Positions 1-6,209 of a stretch of 6,209 nucleotides of DNA are shown piece by piece. Both the position numbers and the translations under genes were made by a program. The DNA is from Betaproteobacteria bacterium (lineage in GTDB: Bacteria; Pseudomonadota; Gammaproteobacteria; Burkholderiales; Casimicrobiaceae). The number at the start of each line of letters is the position of its first letter. Within the stretch, counting starts at the first letter, position 1. The notes under the pieces are model-generated. The model was given only the letters and a program-made list of their open reading frames with translations, was not told the origin of the DNA and made no database searches. The DNA lies in assembly GCA_005889025.1 (NCBI GenBank), contig VBCZ01000262.1, positions 1-6,209 of the forward strand, read 5' to 3'.

Positions 1-1
1 C

Positions 2-1435
2 AACGACGTCTTCTTCCAGCTGGGGCTCGCGTCGGCGGGGGCGATCGGATCGGCGGACGTTCAGACGAATCTGGCGACTGCGGCGGCGCAGCTGGCGCAA
101 CAGGCTGGCATTCTCAACGCGGCCGGCGCTCGCTACATCATGGTGTTCAATCTGCCCGATATCGGCAGGACGCCGTTCGGTGTCGGGTCGGGCCAGGCCG
201 CGACGTTCACGGCGCTGTCGAGTTTCTACAACAGCAACTTGAGCGCGGGGCTCGACGCGCTGCACATCGACATCATTCGACTCAATGTCTTCGGTCTGCT
301 CAATGAGGTGATCGCCAATCCGACTTCTTTCGGATTCGTCAACGCAAGCTCTCCTGCGTGCACCACGAGCTCGCTTGTCTGCACGGCTGCCACGCTGGTG
401 GCGCCGAACGCGGCCCAGACTTATGTTTTCGCAGACGGAGTCCATCCGACAACGGCGGGTCACCAGCTCATCGCCGACTATGCTGCATCGGTGATCGAAG
501 GACCGCAGAAAATCGGCCTGCTCGCCGAAGCGCCACTGCAAGTCGAGCAGGCGAACTATCGCGCGCTCGACGCACGGATGTGGTCGGCGCTCAATGCGCC
601 GCGTCCACAGAACAAGTTCGATGCATATGCCGTGTATGACTACGGCAATTACGATCGCAGCGGGGACTTCGTAGGCGGTGATAACCACGTCAATACGGTG
701 GTCGCAGGCGGAGATATGAAGCTTTCCGATCAGATGCTCGCCGGCGTGGCCTTCGGCTATTCCGAAGATAAGGCGTCCTACGGCAATGGCGCGGGCGGAT
801 TCAAGCTCAACGAGGCGTCGATCACCGGATACGTCGGATACGGTGTCGGGCCATGGTATGTCGGCGGCAGTCTCGGCGCCGGTGATCTCGACTTCCGCAA
901 CATCCGCCGCAGCTTCGCATTAGGCCAGGGGACGCGCACCGAGAGCGGGAGTACGCGGGGCACGCACCTGGTGGGGCGCCTGCTCGGCGGCTACTGGTTC
1001 AACACTTCGGCAAACTGGATTCATGGTCCTTTCGCGCGCCTGACGTACCAGGAAGCCAAGGTCTACGCCTGGTCCGAAACTGGGACCAGCAGCACCGCGA
1101 TGTCATTCGGTCATCAAAAGCGCGATTCGTTCGCGTCGAGTCTGGGCTGGCAGGCCAGCGGCAGTCTTGGCTGGCTAAGACCGTTCGGGCGCGTAACCTG
1201 GGAGAAGGACTATAACAACGACGACCGGACGGTACGCGCCGGACTGGTCTCAACCGGGGGCATCGGATTCGGATTGCCCGCGCTTAAGGTCGACAGCGAC
1301 TATGTGCTCTTCGACCTGGGCGCCAGTGCCGATCTGGGGGCCAAGCTGGTCGGATTCGTCAGCGTGAACGCGACTGCAGCCAAGAGCGACGGCAATTACC
1401 AAGCCGTTACGATCGGCATTCGCGTCCCGCTCTAG
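2..1435 (+). CDS. GDSL/SGNH esterase autotransporter, C-terminal part (5' end outside window)
   Basis: The reading frame is open to the left edge, so this is the last 477 residues of a longer protein; an ATG at 140 is internal, not the start. Residues 1-2 (Asn-Asp) look like the end of the GxND block III of SGNH hydrolases. NLPDIG follows at about 50-55, and the DGVHP block V supplies the probable catalytic Asp145 and His148 (codons at 434 and 443). The nucleophile Ser block lies upstream of the window. Cys120 and Cys127 are close enough to form a small disulfide loop. A helical linker (about 170-200) leads into a region of about 270 residues with alternating hydrophobic and polar residues rich in Gly and aromatics, typical of a 12-strand autotransporter beta-barrel. 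Family knowledge: EstA/ApeE-type proteins display an esterase on the outer membrane surface. The last residue is Leu, not the usual aromatic. The substrate is unknown. Confidence 0.92.
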   Translation, partial: NDVFFQLGLASAGAIGSADVQTNLATAAAQLAQQAGILNAAGARYIMVFNLPDIGRTPFGVGSGQAATFTALSSFYNSNLSAGLDALHIDIIRLNVFGLLNEVIANPTSFGFVNASSPACTTSSLVCTAATLVAPNAAQTYVFADGVHPTTAGHQLIADYAASVIEGPQKIGLLAEAPLQVEQANYRALDARMWSALNAPRPQNKFDAYAVYDYGNYDRSGDFVGGDNHVNTVVAGGDMKLSDQMLAGVAFGYSEDKASYGNGAGGFKLNEASITGYVGYGVGPWYVGGSLGAGDLDFRNIRRSFALGQGTRTESGSTRGTHLVGRLLGGYWFNTSANWIHGPFARLTYQEAKVYAWSETGTSSTAMSFGHQKRDSFASSLGWQASGSLGWLRPFGRVTWEKDYNNDDRTVRAGLVSTGGIGFGLPALKVDSDYVLFDLGASADLGAKLVGFVSVNATAAKSDGNYQAVTIGIRVPL

Positions 1436-1449
1436 GCATGCTTCAGCGT

Positions 1450-1478
1450 AAAGGCCGCGTGTCGCGCGGTCTTTCTTT
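1450..1478 (+). terminator. Intrinsic terminator after the esterase autotransporter gene
   Basis: A 10-bp stem pairs 1450-1459 (AAAGGCCGCG) with 1465-1474 (CGCGGTCTTT), with one G-T wobble and a 5-base loop at 1460-1464. It begins 14 bases after the stop codon. The plus strand continues CTTTGA, so the 3' side reads TCTTTCTTT, a modest U-rich tail. It sits in the 54-base gap between convergent genes. On the minus strand the same hairpin is followed only by TTT, so any use for the SDR gene would be weaker. Confidence 0.65.
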
Positions 1479-1489
1479 GACGTGGTTCC

Positions 1490-2251
1490 CTAAGCGCGGG
1501 CGCGCGGCTTTCGCGGTGCTCGGGAAAACGCTGGATCGTAGACGAGGCGCGGCAACACGCGCAAGAGCCGTCCGATCCACGCCATCTGCCATGGGAGCAC
1601 GTAAAAGCGTTTACCCCGGTCTATCGCGCGGACGATCAGGCGCGCCGCCTTGTCCGGCGGCAGCAGGAACGGCATCGGATACGGATTGTTTTTGGTCATC
1701 GGCGTATCGATGTACCCGGGGCACACCGTGATGACGTCGACGCCTGTCCGCGCCAGCTCGATGCGCAGACTTTCCAGGTAGACGATCGCCGCCGCCTTGG
1801 ATGCAGAGTAGGCGCCTGCTCCGGGCAGTCCGCGGAAACCTGCGACGCTCGCGATGCCGACCAGCTTGCCCCGTCGCGCGTCGAGCATCGGCCGCACGAA
1901 GGGCTGAAAGGTGTGCAGGATGCCGAGCACGTTGGTTTCGAGCACGTCACGGAAAGCGGCATTGTCTTCGGGGTGCTCGATCGACGTCCCGACCGATATT
2001 CCCGCGCTGGCCACGACGAGGTGTGGAACGCCAAATCGCGCTTGGTAGTCCGCGGCCGCTTCACGCATCGCAACCGGGTCCCGAACGTCTCCTGGGTAGA
2101 TCGCGCAGCGCGCGGGTTTGAGCGTCGTCGCAAGCGCTTCGAGCGCCTCGGCTCGTCGGGCGAACAATCCCAGCGCGTCACCGCGATTGGCGTAAAGGCG
2201 CGCGAGCGCGGCGCCGATGCCGGACGACGCTCCGGTCAGGAAGACGTTCAA
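1490..2251 (-). CDS. Short-chain dehydrogenase/reductase (classical SDR), substrate unknown
   Basis: A 253-residue protein of normal classical SDR length. The Rossmann glycine motif TGASSGIG is at residues 6-13, with an Asp at 55 (GDV). Asn107, Ser135, Tyr148 and Lys152 (YSASK) match the catalytic tetrad, and PGYIDTPM follows at 178-185. Arg32-Arg33 after the second strand suggest NADP(H) rather than NAD(H); this is inference. The usual NNAG motif reads ASAG at 81-84. The C-terminus (about 216-240) is hydrophobic and basic and may touch the membrane. The start is TTG: an in-frame TAG lies at 2276-2278, no other start codon lies between, and the next Met (62) would remove the glycine motif. 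The Shine-Dalgarno sequence is poor. It lies 78 bases downstream of dsbA and is probably co-transcribed. The family is certain; the substrate cannot be inferred. Confidence 0.93.
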   Translation of the reverse strand: MNVFLTGASSGIGAALARLYANRGDALGLFARRAEALEALATTLKPARCAIYPGDVRDPVAMREAAADYQARFGVPHLVVASAGISVGTSIEHPEDNAAFRDVLETNVLGILHTFQPFVRPMLDARRGKLVGIASVAGFRGLPGAGAYSASKAAAIVYLESLRIELARTGVDVITVCPGYIDTPMTKNNPYPMPFLLPPDKAARLIVRAIDRGKRFYVLPWQMAWIGRLLRVLPRLVYDPAFSRAPRKPRARA

Positions 2252-2329
2252 CGAAGCCGCTTGGCCGGTGTCGCGCTAGCGAACAACGAGAGCCCTGACG
2301 ACGCGCGACGCTCCGCGGCCAGGATGGCG

Positions 2330-2968
2330 TCAACCCTTGGGACGTTCCGATCGCGCTTTGGCGACCAGCGTATCGAGCGCTGCAGGTACTTGACCGTGCC
2401 CGCCAATGCGGTCAGAGGAAGTTACAAACTTGCCATCGATCACCATGGTGGGCACGGCCTGGATGTTGTACTCCTGCGCCAGCACCAGAGCGCGCTTGAG
2501 CTTGCTGTCGATGCCGAAGGAGTTGTAGATCTCGACCACTTGTTTGCGGTCGAGTCCCTTGCTCGCGGCCCAGTCGAAAAAGACCTTGTCCTGATACAGC
2601 GGCATGCCGGCGCCGTGCAACGCCTGGAACAAAGCGGGTGAGAGCCGCGTGTCCTCGCCCATGGCGTCGAGCGTGTAATAATCCCGCGCCAGCGCCTTCC
2701 AGCGATCCTGGAACATGACCGGTACTCGCCTGAACTGCACGTCGGCGGACGCGGTCTTGAGCCACTGCTGAAGAAACGGCTCGAGATCGTTGCAGTGTGG
2801 GCAGCCATAGGAAAAAAACTCGATCACCTCGATCTTTTTGCCCGTTTCCACCGGCTGAGGATTTTTGAGCCGACTAAACTCCTTGCCTTCGGCAAATTCC
2901 GCCGCGCCTGCGCTCACGCAAGCGACTGCCAGCAGCGCGCCGAGGACGTGGGGTACAAAGTTCTTCAT
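2330..2968 (-). CDS. dsbA: Periplasmic thiol:disulfide interchange protein DsbA
   Basis: A 212-residue protein with an N-terminal signal peptide: a weakly basic start, a hydrophobic core at about 8-20, and a probable signal peptidase I site near Ala22-Ala23. The thioredoxin-like fold carries the active site CPHC at 56-59 inside FFSYGCPHC, the same dipeptide as E. coli DsbA, and the cis-proline loop VPT with Pro173. The helical insertion lies between them (about 85-165). Family knowledge: DsbA donates its active-site disulfide to newly exported proteins in the periplasm and is reoxidised by the membrane protein DsbB, which is not in this window. The ATG start is supported by GGGAG at 2974-2978, five bases upstream. 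The gene lies 84 bases after the SPOR gene and 78 bases before the SDR gene, all in one direction. Besides the active-site pair, the only cysteine is Cys17, in the signal peptide. Confidence 0.96.
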   Translation of the reverse strand: MKNFVPHVLGALLAVACVSAGAAEFAEGKEFSRLKNPQPVETGKKIEVIEFFSYGCPHCNDLEPFLQQWLKTASADVQFRRVPVMFQDRWKALARDYYTLDAMGEDTRLSPALFQALHGAGMPLYQDKVFFDWAASKGLDRKQVVEIYNSFGIDSKLKRALVLAQEYNIQAVPTMVIDGKFVTSSDRIGGHGQVPAALDTLVAKARSERPKG

Positions 2969-3008
2969 TGCGTCTCCCGCAACTTGAGATGAAAGCTTAA
3001 CGGATCTT

Positions 3009-3039
3009 GGGCCGGCCCCGCTGACGGGAGTTCCGTCGG
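3009..3039 (-). other. Inverted repeats in the SPOR-dsbA intercistronic gap
   Basis: Two adjacent dyad symmetries lie in the 84-base gap before dsbA. One is the perfect 10-base palindrome GGGCCGGCCC at 3009-3018. The other is a 7-bp stem of CTGACGG (3021-3027) with CCGTCGG (3033-3039), with one G-T pair and a 5-base loop. No T-run follows on the minus strand, so this is not a clear intrinsic terminator. The structure is visible; any role in mRNA processing or stability is inference. Confidence 0.4.
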
Positions 3040-3052
3040 CGGCGGACCCGAG

Positions 3053-3652
3053 CTAGGGATTACGGATCACGGCAACGTCGAAGCCGCCCTTGCCGAGTTC
3101 CGTCTTCATGCGATTGAGCTCGTCGGTGTTGTCGTAGGGACCCAGACGCACGCGGTAGCGAACGCTCTTGTCGGGGAGAGTCGCGGACTGAATCGCGGCT
3201 TCCCAGCCCGAAAGCGCGAGTCTCGCTTTCAGATTCTCGGCTTCGGATTCGCTTGCAAACGCTCCCGCCTGAAGCCACAACCTGTCCGCGGCTTTCGATT
3301 GCATCGATTCCGGCGCCTTGGCGACGACGTCTGCAGGCCGCTCACCGCTCTTGCGCTCTGGAATGATCTTCGGTTCTTCGCCTCCGGGGAGGATCTTGTA
3401 GAAATCAAATCGAGGTTTTTCCGGCGCGCCGCCCTGCGCGACCGTGCCATCGGCCTTTCCGTTGCGCGCCGCTTCCTTCGTGCTCACAGCGCCGGGCAGA
3501 GGCGAGGTGAGCCCGCTCTTGCCGAGGTAATAGGCAACGGCGGCGGCGATCCCCAGCCCGAGCGCCAATCCGACGAATACGCCGAGCAGCGTTCCACCGT
3601 GGACGCGCCTCCGGGGCGGATTGCGCGAGCTTCGCTGATTTCCAGACTTCAT
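3053..3652 (-). CDS. Single-pass membrane SPOR-domain protein, FtsN-like
   Basis: A 199-residue protein with bitopic inner-membrane topology. Residues 1-18 are a short basic cytoplasmic tail (RNPPRRR), about 20-43 a glycine/alanine-rich transmembrane helix, and 45-120 a low-complexity periplasmic linker. A SPOR domain fills about 123-198, beginning RLWLQAGAF and containing YRVRLGPY. The linker segment FDFYKILPG (82-90) resembles a short motif seen in betaproteobacterial FtsN-like proteins. Family knowledge: SPOR domains bind denuded glycan strands at the division septum. A role in cell division is therefore likely, but this is not proof that it is the essential FtsN. The protein has no cysteine. 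The ATG start has a weak AGGGAT sequence about ten bases upstream. It lies 33 bases after the argS stop with no promoter visible between, so it is likely translated from the argS transcript. Confidence 0.92.
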   Translation of the reverse strand: MKSGNQRSSRNPPRRRVHGGTLLGVFVGLALGLGIAAAVAYYLGKSGLTSPLPGAVSTKEAARNGKADGTVAQGGAPEKPRFDFYKILPGGEEPKIIPERKSGERPADVVAKAPESMQSKAADRLWLQAGAFASESEAENLKARLALSGWEAAIQSATLPDKSVRYRVRLGPYDNTDELNRMKTELGKGGFDVAVIRNP

Positions 3653-3685
3653 AAATCGAGATCCCTGGCCTTAGCGTTGATGCAA

Positions 3686-5332
3686 CTACATCTTCTCGGG
3701 CGCGCTAACCCCGAGAACGTCCAATCCATTGCGAACGACTTGCCCTACCGCAACCACGAGTGCGAGACGCGCCCGGCGCAGACCCGCGTCGTCGACAAGG
3801 AACTGCTCGGCATTATAGTAGCTGTGAAATTCCGCCGCCAATTCTCTAAGATAGAAAGTCACCAGATGCGGAGCCAGTTCGCGCGCGGCGGTCGCAAGCA
3901 CCTCGGGAAAATCATCCAGACGGCGCAGCAAGGCTTCTTCGTAGGGGCTTGCCAGCGGCGAAAGATCGGCGTCGCGCAGCGCCTGCGCCGCGTCCCGTGG
4001 CGCCAGACCGGCCTTGTCGAGCACGCTGCATACGCGAGCGTGGGCATACTGAACGTAGTAGACCGGGTTCTCCTCGCTTTGTGAGCGCGCGAGATCGATA
4101 TCGAAGGTGAGCTGCGAGTCGGACTTCCGCAATAAAAAGAAAAAGCGCACCGCGTCGCGTCCTGCCTCCTCGATGAGCTCGCGTAAGGTGAGCGAAGTTC
4201 CAGCGCGCTTGCTGAGCTTGACTTCCTCGCCGCCGCGCATCACCAGCACCATCTGATGCAGGACGTAGTCGGGATATCCAGACGGGATGCCCAGCGCCTG
4301 CAACCCGGCTCTGACGCGCAGGAGCGACCCGGCATGGTCAGCGCCCAGCTCGGTTATCGCGCGCGAAAAGCCCCGCTCCCATTTGGTCAAGTGGTACGCG
4401 ATGTCGGGGACAAAATACGTATAGCTGCCATCCGACTTGCGCATCACGCGGTCCTTGTCGTCCCCGAAATCGGTGGTCTTGAGCCACAGCGCGCCCTCGT
4501 GCTCGTAAGCGTGGCCTTGAGCGACAAGCGCGTTCACGGTTCTGTCGACCGAGCCGTCGGTGTAGAGCGAGGACTCGAGATAATATCGATCGAAATGCAC
4601 GCCAAACGCCGCCAGATCGGCGTCCTGCTCGCGGCGCAATGCCGCCACGGCAAATTCACGAATAGCGTCGAGATTGTCGCCGTGGGGGTCGCCCGGATTC
4701 GCGTTTGCATACGCGCTGGCGATTTCGCGTATGTACTCGCCCTGGTACCCATCGTCGGGAAGCGGCGCGAAGCGCCCCTGGAGCTCGCGAACGCGCGCCT
4801 GCACCGACAAACCGAGATTGACGATCTGAGCTCCGGCGTCGTTGTAGTAGAACTCGCGGTACACGCTTTGCCCCTGTGATTCGAGCAGCCGGGCGAGCGC
4901 ATCGCCGACAGCAGCAGCGCGTCCGTGCCCGACATGAAGAGGTCCCGTCGGGTTCGCGGAAACGAATTCGACCATCACCTTGGTCGAACTCGGCATCACC
5001 GATCGCCCGTAGGCGTTGCCCTGCTCCAGGATTCTTGTGACGACGGCGCGCCTTGCCGGCCCCGACAAGAAAATGTTGATGAACCCCGCGCCGGCAACCT
5101 CCGCACGCTCCACCCACGGCGACTCTCCGAGCGCGGCGACAAGCGAAGCCGCGAGCTCGCGTGGGTTGCGCTTGAGCGTCTTGGCGAGCTGCAACGCGAT
5201 GTTGCTCGAGTAATCGCCATGCCGGCCCTGTTTCGGCCGCTCGAGCACAAAATGTTCCGGTCGGTAGTCGGGCGCAACACTCCGCAGTCCGGCGCGAAGC
5301 CATTGGACGAGCTGCGATTTAAGATCGGTCAA
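3686..5332 (-). CDS. argS: Arginyl-tRNA synthetase (class I)
   Basis: A 548-residue protein that charges tRNA-Arg with arginine using ATP in the cytoplasm. The N-terminal tRNA-binding Add1 domain covers about 1-95. The catalytic Rossmann fold follows, with VEFVSANPTGPLHVGHGR (HIGH motif as HVGH, 133-136) and the KMSKS-type loop as KLSKR (372-376). GADH at 330-333 is also typical. The helical anticodon-binding domain covers about 420-548 and ends GVSAPEKM, a common ArgRS terminus, so the gene is complete. The length is slightly below the roughly 577 residues of E. coli ArgRS. The start is TTG: an in-frame TGA lies only two codons upstream (5339-5341), and the next plausible start, GTG at codon 29, would cut into Add1. 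No convincing Shine-Dalgarno sequence is seen. A TATAAT box lies 38 bases upstream. It appears to lead the argS-SPOR-dsbA-SDR run. Confidence 0.98.
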   Translation of the reverse strand: MTDLKSQLVQWLRAGLRSVAPDYRPEHFVLERPKQGRHGDYSSNIALQLAKTLKRNPRELAASLVAALGESPWVERAEVAGAGFINIFLSGPARRAVVTRILEQGNAYGRSVMPSSTKVMVEFVSANPTGPLHVGHGRAAAVGDALARLLESQGQSVYREFYYNDAGAQIVNLGLSVQARVRELQGRFAPLPDDGYQGEYIREIASAYANANPGDPHGDNLDAIREFAVAALRREQDADLAAFGVHFDRYYLESSLYTDGSVDRTVNALVAQGHAYEHEGALWLKTTDFGDDKDRVMRKSDGSYTYFVPDIAYHLTKWERGFSRAITELGADHAGSLLRVRAGLQALGIPSGYPDYVLHQMVLVMRGGEEVKLSKRAGTSLTLRELIEEAGRDAVRFFFLLRKSDSQLTFDIDLARSQSEENPVYYVQYAHARVCSVLDKAGLAPRDAAQALRDADLSPLASPYEEALLRRLDDFPEVLATAARELAPHLVTFYLRELAAEFHSYYNAEQFLVDDAGLRRARLALVVAVGQVVRNGLDVLGVSAPEKM

Positions 5333-5370
5333 GGAAGTTCAAGCGAAGACGCGTTGGACAAAGGGGGTGG

Positions 5371-5376
5371 ATTATA
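5371..5376 (-). promoter_or_regulatory. Candidate -10 element of the argS promoter
   Basis: The minus strand reads a perfect TATAAT in the 66-base gap between the priA stop and the argS TTG. This is an uncommon match in such GC-rich DNA. The spacing would place a transcription start near 5364 and give a leader of about 30 bases. No good -35 hexamer is found at 16-18 bases (AGCTAG at 17), and there is no TG extension, so strength cannot be judged. It is the only promoter-like signal seen before the four-gene run. Confidence 0.45.
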
Positions 5377-5398
5377 CCGGCCATGCACCAGGGCTAGC

Positions 5399-6208
5399 TC
5401 AGGCAAAGCCGAGGGGATCCACGTCGAGCGCCCAGCGAACGCGGCGTTCCGCGAGCCGTTCGATCTCAACCCGCCAAGCCGGAAGAAAATCCTGCATCGC
5501 ACGGCGATCGTCGCTTTGCACCAGTACTTGCGCGCGCTCGAGCCCGGCACGCCTCGACAGCGCCGCCGGCACAGGAGGGTAGACCGAGCACCGCAGGCTG
5601 CGTTCTGCTGCAAGCGCGCGGCCTTTGTCCGCTGCAGCGCCGAGAAAACGCATGAGGCCTTCGGGAGATTTACCCTCTCCGCCGAGAAGGGCGAGATGCG
5701 CCGATGGCGGAAGCGACAAGGCCTTGCGTTCAGCAAGGAGCGCGCGCGCGTAGCTGTCGTAGTCGTGCCTCACCAAGGCCTGGTAGAGCGGGTGATCGGG
5801 AAAATCGGTCTGCACCAGCACTTCGCCCGCGTGCTCGCCGCGCCCCGCGCGGCCTCCGACCTGTTCCAGCAGCGCGAACAGACGCTCGGTTGCGCGAAAC
5901 TCGGCGCTGTACAGCGCGTTGTCTGCCCCCAATACGCCGACCAGCGTCAGCTGCGGAAAATCGTGACCCTTTGCCAGCATTTGCGTGCCGACCAGGATGT
6001 CGGCTTGTCCCCCCGCGATCGCATCGCGCATCGTCTCGAAGGACCCTTTGCGCGCGGTACTGTCGCGGTCGATTCGCAGCACGCGGGCAGCTGGATGGAG
6101 GACAGAGAGAGCGCGCTCGAGTCGCTGCGTGCCGAATCCAAGCGGCAGCAGGTCGATATTCCCGCATTCCGGACAAGCGAGCGGTATCGGCGATGCGTGG
6201 CCGCAATG
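5399..6208 (-). CDS. priA: Primosomal protein N' (PriA helicase), C-terminal part (5' end outside window)
   Basis: The frame is open to the right edge and gives the last 269 residues of a protein usually about 700-730 long, so the N-terminal DNA-binding and first helicase domains are missing. The fragment opens inside the zinc-binding region: HCGH followed by ACPEC supplies three metal-ligand cysteines. LPLGFGTQRLE comes next. Helicase motif V (GTQMLAKGHDFP) starts at about residue 74, and DNALYSAEFRATERL leads to motif VI, QVGGRAGR, at about 116-123. The C-terminal domain includes the LPPSAHLALL segment. Family knowledge: PriA recognises stalled forks and D-loops and reloads DnaB during replication restart. 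An internal GTG at 6080-6082 is not the start, because the conserved zinc region lies upstream of it. The stop is 66 bases before argS, on the same strand. Confidence 0.97.
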   Translation of the reverse strand, partial: HCGHASPIPLACPECGNIDLLPLGFGTQRLERALSVLHPAARVLRIDRDSTARKGSFETMRDAIAGGQADILVGTQMLAKGHDFPQLTLVGVLGADNALYSAEFRATERLFALLEQVGGRAGRGEHAGEVLVQTDFPDHPLYQALVRHDYDSYARALLAERKALSLPPSAHLALLGGEGKSPEGLMRFLGAAADKGRALAAERSLRCSVYPPVPAALSRRAGLERAQVLVQSDDRRAMQDFLPAWRVEIERLAERRVRWALDVDPLGFA

Positions 6209-6209
6209 A

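Noticed and set aside
140..142. ATG as the start of the esterase autotransporter
   Set aside because: The frame stays open upstream to the window edge and encodes conserved hydrolase sequence, including the Asn-Asp of block III, so the real start lies outside the window.
1438..1731. A 97-codon plus-strand open frame starting three bases after the esterase stop
   Set aside because: It runs through the terminator hairpin and then antisense to the SDR gene. Its product is Arg-rich and low complexity, with no recognisable domain.
1913..2641. A 242-codon plus-strand open frame opposite the SDR gene and dsbA
   Set aside because: It spans two well-supported genes and their gap in antisense. Long antisense frames are expected in GC-rich DNA, and the translation matches no family I recognise.
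2912..2968. Possible lipobox (AVAC, Cys17) in the DsbA signal peptide
   Set aside because: The -3 residue is Ala rather than Leu, Ile or Val, and a better signal peptidase I site follows at about 22-23. A soluble periplasmic DsbA fits better.
3299..4084. A 261-codon plus-strand open frame opposite the SPOR gene and the 3' end of argS
   Set aside because: It is antisense to conserved SPOR and ArgRS domains; its composition mirrors their codon pattern and there is no ribosome binding site or domain.
4256..4879. A 207-codon plus-strand open frame inside argS
   Set aside because: It lies wholly antisense to the catalytic domain of ArgRS and is explained as a shadow of its codon bias.
1..6209. 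A novel defence, mobile or regulatory system
   Set aside because: All coding space is taken up by recognisable housekeeping or envelope genes. No transposase, integrase, toxin-antitoxin pair, direct-repeat array or long unexplained gap was seen.

Overview
The window is GC-rich chromosomal DNA, most likely from a betaproteobacterium (Burkholderiales or a related order). The support is the gene order priA, argS, a SPOR-domain protein, dsbA and an SDR oxidoreductase on one strand, together with the character of the proteins; no rRNA or other definitive marker is present. Assignment below class level is not possible from this sequence.

Layout. Bases 2-1435 (+) hold the 3' part of a secreted GDSL/SGNH esterase fused to a C-terminal autotransporter beta-barrel (EstA/ApeE type). 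It is followed at once by a good intrinsic terminator (about 1450-1478). The rest of the window is on the minus strand and converges on that terminator. From right to left it holds the C-terminal part of priA (open at the right edge), a short gap with a perfect TATAAT box, argS, a single-pass inner-membrane SPOR protein (FtsN-like), dsbA, and a classical short-chain dehydrogenase. The intergenic gaps from argS to the SDR gene are 33, 84 and 78 bases with no convincing internal terminator, so the four genes could be one transcription unit.

How the genes fit together. PriA (replication restart) and ArgRS (arginyl-tRNA charging) are housekeeping. The SPOR protein and DsbA both act at the cell envelope: the first probably binds septal peptidoglycan, the second oxidises cysteines of exported proteins. 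The SDR enzyme has no assignable substrate. The esterase autotransporter is a separate, convergent unit acting at the cell surface.

There are no stretches over 300 bases without a gene, and no RNA genes, mobile elements or CRISPR arrays were seen. Both strands were read and no novel defence, mobile or regulatory system was found. The points worth a second look are modest: two genes forced onto TTG starts with poor Shine-Dalgarno sequences, a cysteine-free SPOR protein next to dsbA, a non-aromatic C-terminus on the autotransporter, and a hairpin-rich leader before dsbA.
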